This document shows positions 5,146-5,921 of a DNA stretch of 5,921 bases, in pieces (the first letter of the stretch is position 1; each line of letters opens with the position of its first letter). This stretch comes from Ectothiorhodospiraceae bacterium (lineage in GTDB: Bacteria > Pseudomonadota > Gammaproteobacteria > Nitrococcales > AK92): positions 1 through 5,921 of the forward strand of contig JAJUFY010000147.1 of assembly GCA_029263635.1 (NCBI GenBank). Reading direction: 5' to 3'. The notes under the pieces were generated by a model, which searched no databases, had not been told where the DNA came from, and saw only the letters and a list, made by a program, of their open reading frames with translations. The translations under genes and the position numbers were made by a program.

Positions 5146-5921
5146 GCCGGTTTCCGGTAGATCGACGGCGTAATCAGTGTCAGGCCGTCGAAGATGCCGT
5201 TGAGGCTCTCCGAGTGGCCGATGAAGAGATAGCCGCCGGGCCTGAGCTTCTCGACGATCCGTGTCACGACCTGCCGCTTGGTATGGGCGTTGAAGTAGAT
5301 CATGACATTGCGCAGCAGGATCAGATCGAACTCCCGCAGGGTCGGCAGCGGCTCATTGAGGTTCATCCAGCGAAACTCGACCCGCGCCTGCAGGCTACGG
5401 TCGATCAGGAAGCTGCCGTCGTTGCTGCCGACGCCCTTCAGGCAGTAGCGCCTCAGGTAATCCGGCGGAATCCGCTCGGCGCGGCTCATGGGATACATGC
5501 CTGCCCGGGCGCGCGCCAGGACCTGATTGCTGATGTCAGAACCCAGCACGCTCCAGTCGGCCGACAGGCCCAGCTGATCGGCCAGGATCATCGCCACGCT
5601 GTAGGGTTCCTCGCCGCTGGAGCAGGCAGCGCTCCAGGCTCGGAACGGACGGCCGCGCGAATGGGCGGCGAGGATCTCCTCGCGCAGGAAGTCGAAGTGC
5701 TTGTGCTCGCGGAAAAAATACGTTTCGTTGGGGGTCAGCAGGTCCACCACCAGCGGGCGCTCGGCACGGTCCTTGGCGAGCCGCCGCAGGTACTCGCCAT
5801 AGCTGTCGAGCCCCAGCGCCTTCAGTCGCTTGGCGAGCCGCGCGGCCACCATGCTGCGCTTGGCCGCCGTCATGTGGATGCCGGCGACGTCGAAGATCAT
5901 CTGCTGAAACCAGCGGAATTC
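5142..5921 (-). CDS. cheR: CheR, chemotaxis protein-glutamate O-methyltransferase, 5' end off the right edge
   Basis: CheR transfers methyl groups from S-adenosylmethionine to receptor glutamates. The ATG at 5900 is probably internal: the frame stays open to the window end, and the seven residues before it (EFRWFQQ) match the N-terminal helical domain of CheR. About 259 residues are visible, and perhaps 15-30 are missing. Counting from the ATG at 5900: a Lys/Arg-rich N-terminal helix (14-28), TPNETYFFRE (56-65), the SAM-binding segment WSAACSSGEEPYS (89-101), the acidic SAM contact in GSDIS (120-124, Asp122), a beta-subdomain with the receptor-docking loop (about 150-180), LLRNVMIYF (195-203) and GHSESLNG (228-235). 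No C-terminal TPR extension is present, unlike WspC. By order it is closest to P. aeruginosa CheR2, whose receptor McpB/Aer2 should lie to the right. Confidence 0.95.
   Translation of the reverse strand, partial: EFRWFQQMIFDVAGIHMTAAKRSMVAARLAKRLKALGLDSYGEYLRRLAKDRAERPLVVDLLTPNETYFFREHKHFDFLREEILAAHSRGRPFRAWSAACSSGEEPYSVAMILADQLGLSADWSVLGSDISNQVLARARAGMYPMSRAERIPPDYLRRYCLKGVGSNDGSFLIDRSLQARVEFRWMNLNEPLPTLREFDLILLRNVMIYFNAHTKRQVVTRIVEKLRPGGYLFIGHSESLNGIFDGLTLITPSIYRKPA
5916..5921. other. EcoRI site at the exact right end of the window
   Basis: The last six bases are GAATTC, and I see no other copy in the window. A record ending precisely at a single restriction site may derive from a cloned fragment, in which case cheR is cut by cloning rather than by biology. 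Confidence 0.6.

Noticed and set aside
5142..5900. cheR beginning at the ATG at 5900
   Set aside because: The frame is open to the window end and the residues before this ATG (EFRWFQQ) look like the conserved CheR N-terminal domain, so the true start lies outside.

Overview
The window is high-GC, almost fully coding DNA with strong Shine-Dalgarno sites and ATGA gene overlaps. It reads as the chromosome of a free-living, motile proteobacterium. The cheR-cheD-cheB order is the one I recall from the end of the Pseudomonas aeruginosa che2 cluster, so a Pseudomonas-like gammaproteobacterium is my first guess. A betaproteobacterium is not excluded. The assignment rests on gene order and protein motifs only.

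Layout. (1) Positions 1-1442, plus strand: the C-terminal three quarters of a long-chain acyl-CoA synthetase (AMP-forming), cut by the left edge. (2) 1443-1547: a convergent spacer with GC-rich inverted repeats but no T-tract. (3) 1548-3481, minus strand: a tightly coupled beta-oxidation pair, an LCAD-type acyl-CoA dehydrogenase followed 11 bases later by a PaaG-like enoyl-CoA hydratase/isomerase. (4) 3482-3604: a 123-base spacer with a perfect 9-bp hairpin just after cheB, then the leader and ribosome binding site of the dehydrogenase. (5) 3605-5921, minus strand: chemotaxis adaptation genes cheR (5' end off the right edge), cheD and cheB, joined by 4-base stop/start overlaps. No gene-free stretch exceeds 300 bases.

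How the genes work together. CheR methylates chemoreceptor glutamates, CheD deamidates receptor glutamines, and phospho-CheB removes methyl groups. The three form one adaptation module, and their receptor, CheW, CheA and CheY are expected upstream, beyond the right edge. The three metabolic genes supply fatty-acid (or related acyl) activation, the first oxidation, and enoyl-CoA hydration or double-bond isomerisation. The chemotaxis and lipid blocks are neighbours on the same strand, but nothing in the sequence shows they are functionally linked.

I found no mobile element, CRISPR array, tRNA, rRNA or convincing novel system. The points most worth a second look are the active-site residue pattern of the two beta-oxidation enzymes, the two mutually exclusive hairpins downstream of cheB, and the exact EcoRI site at the right end.
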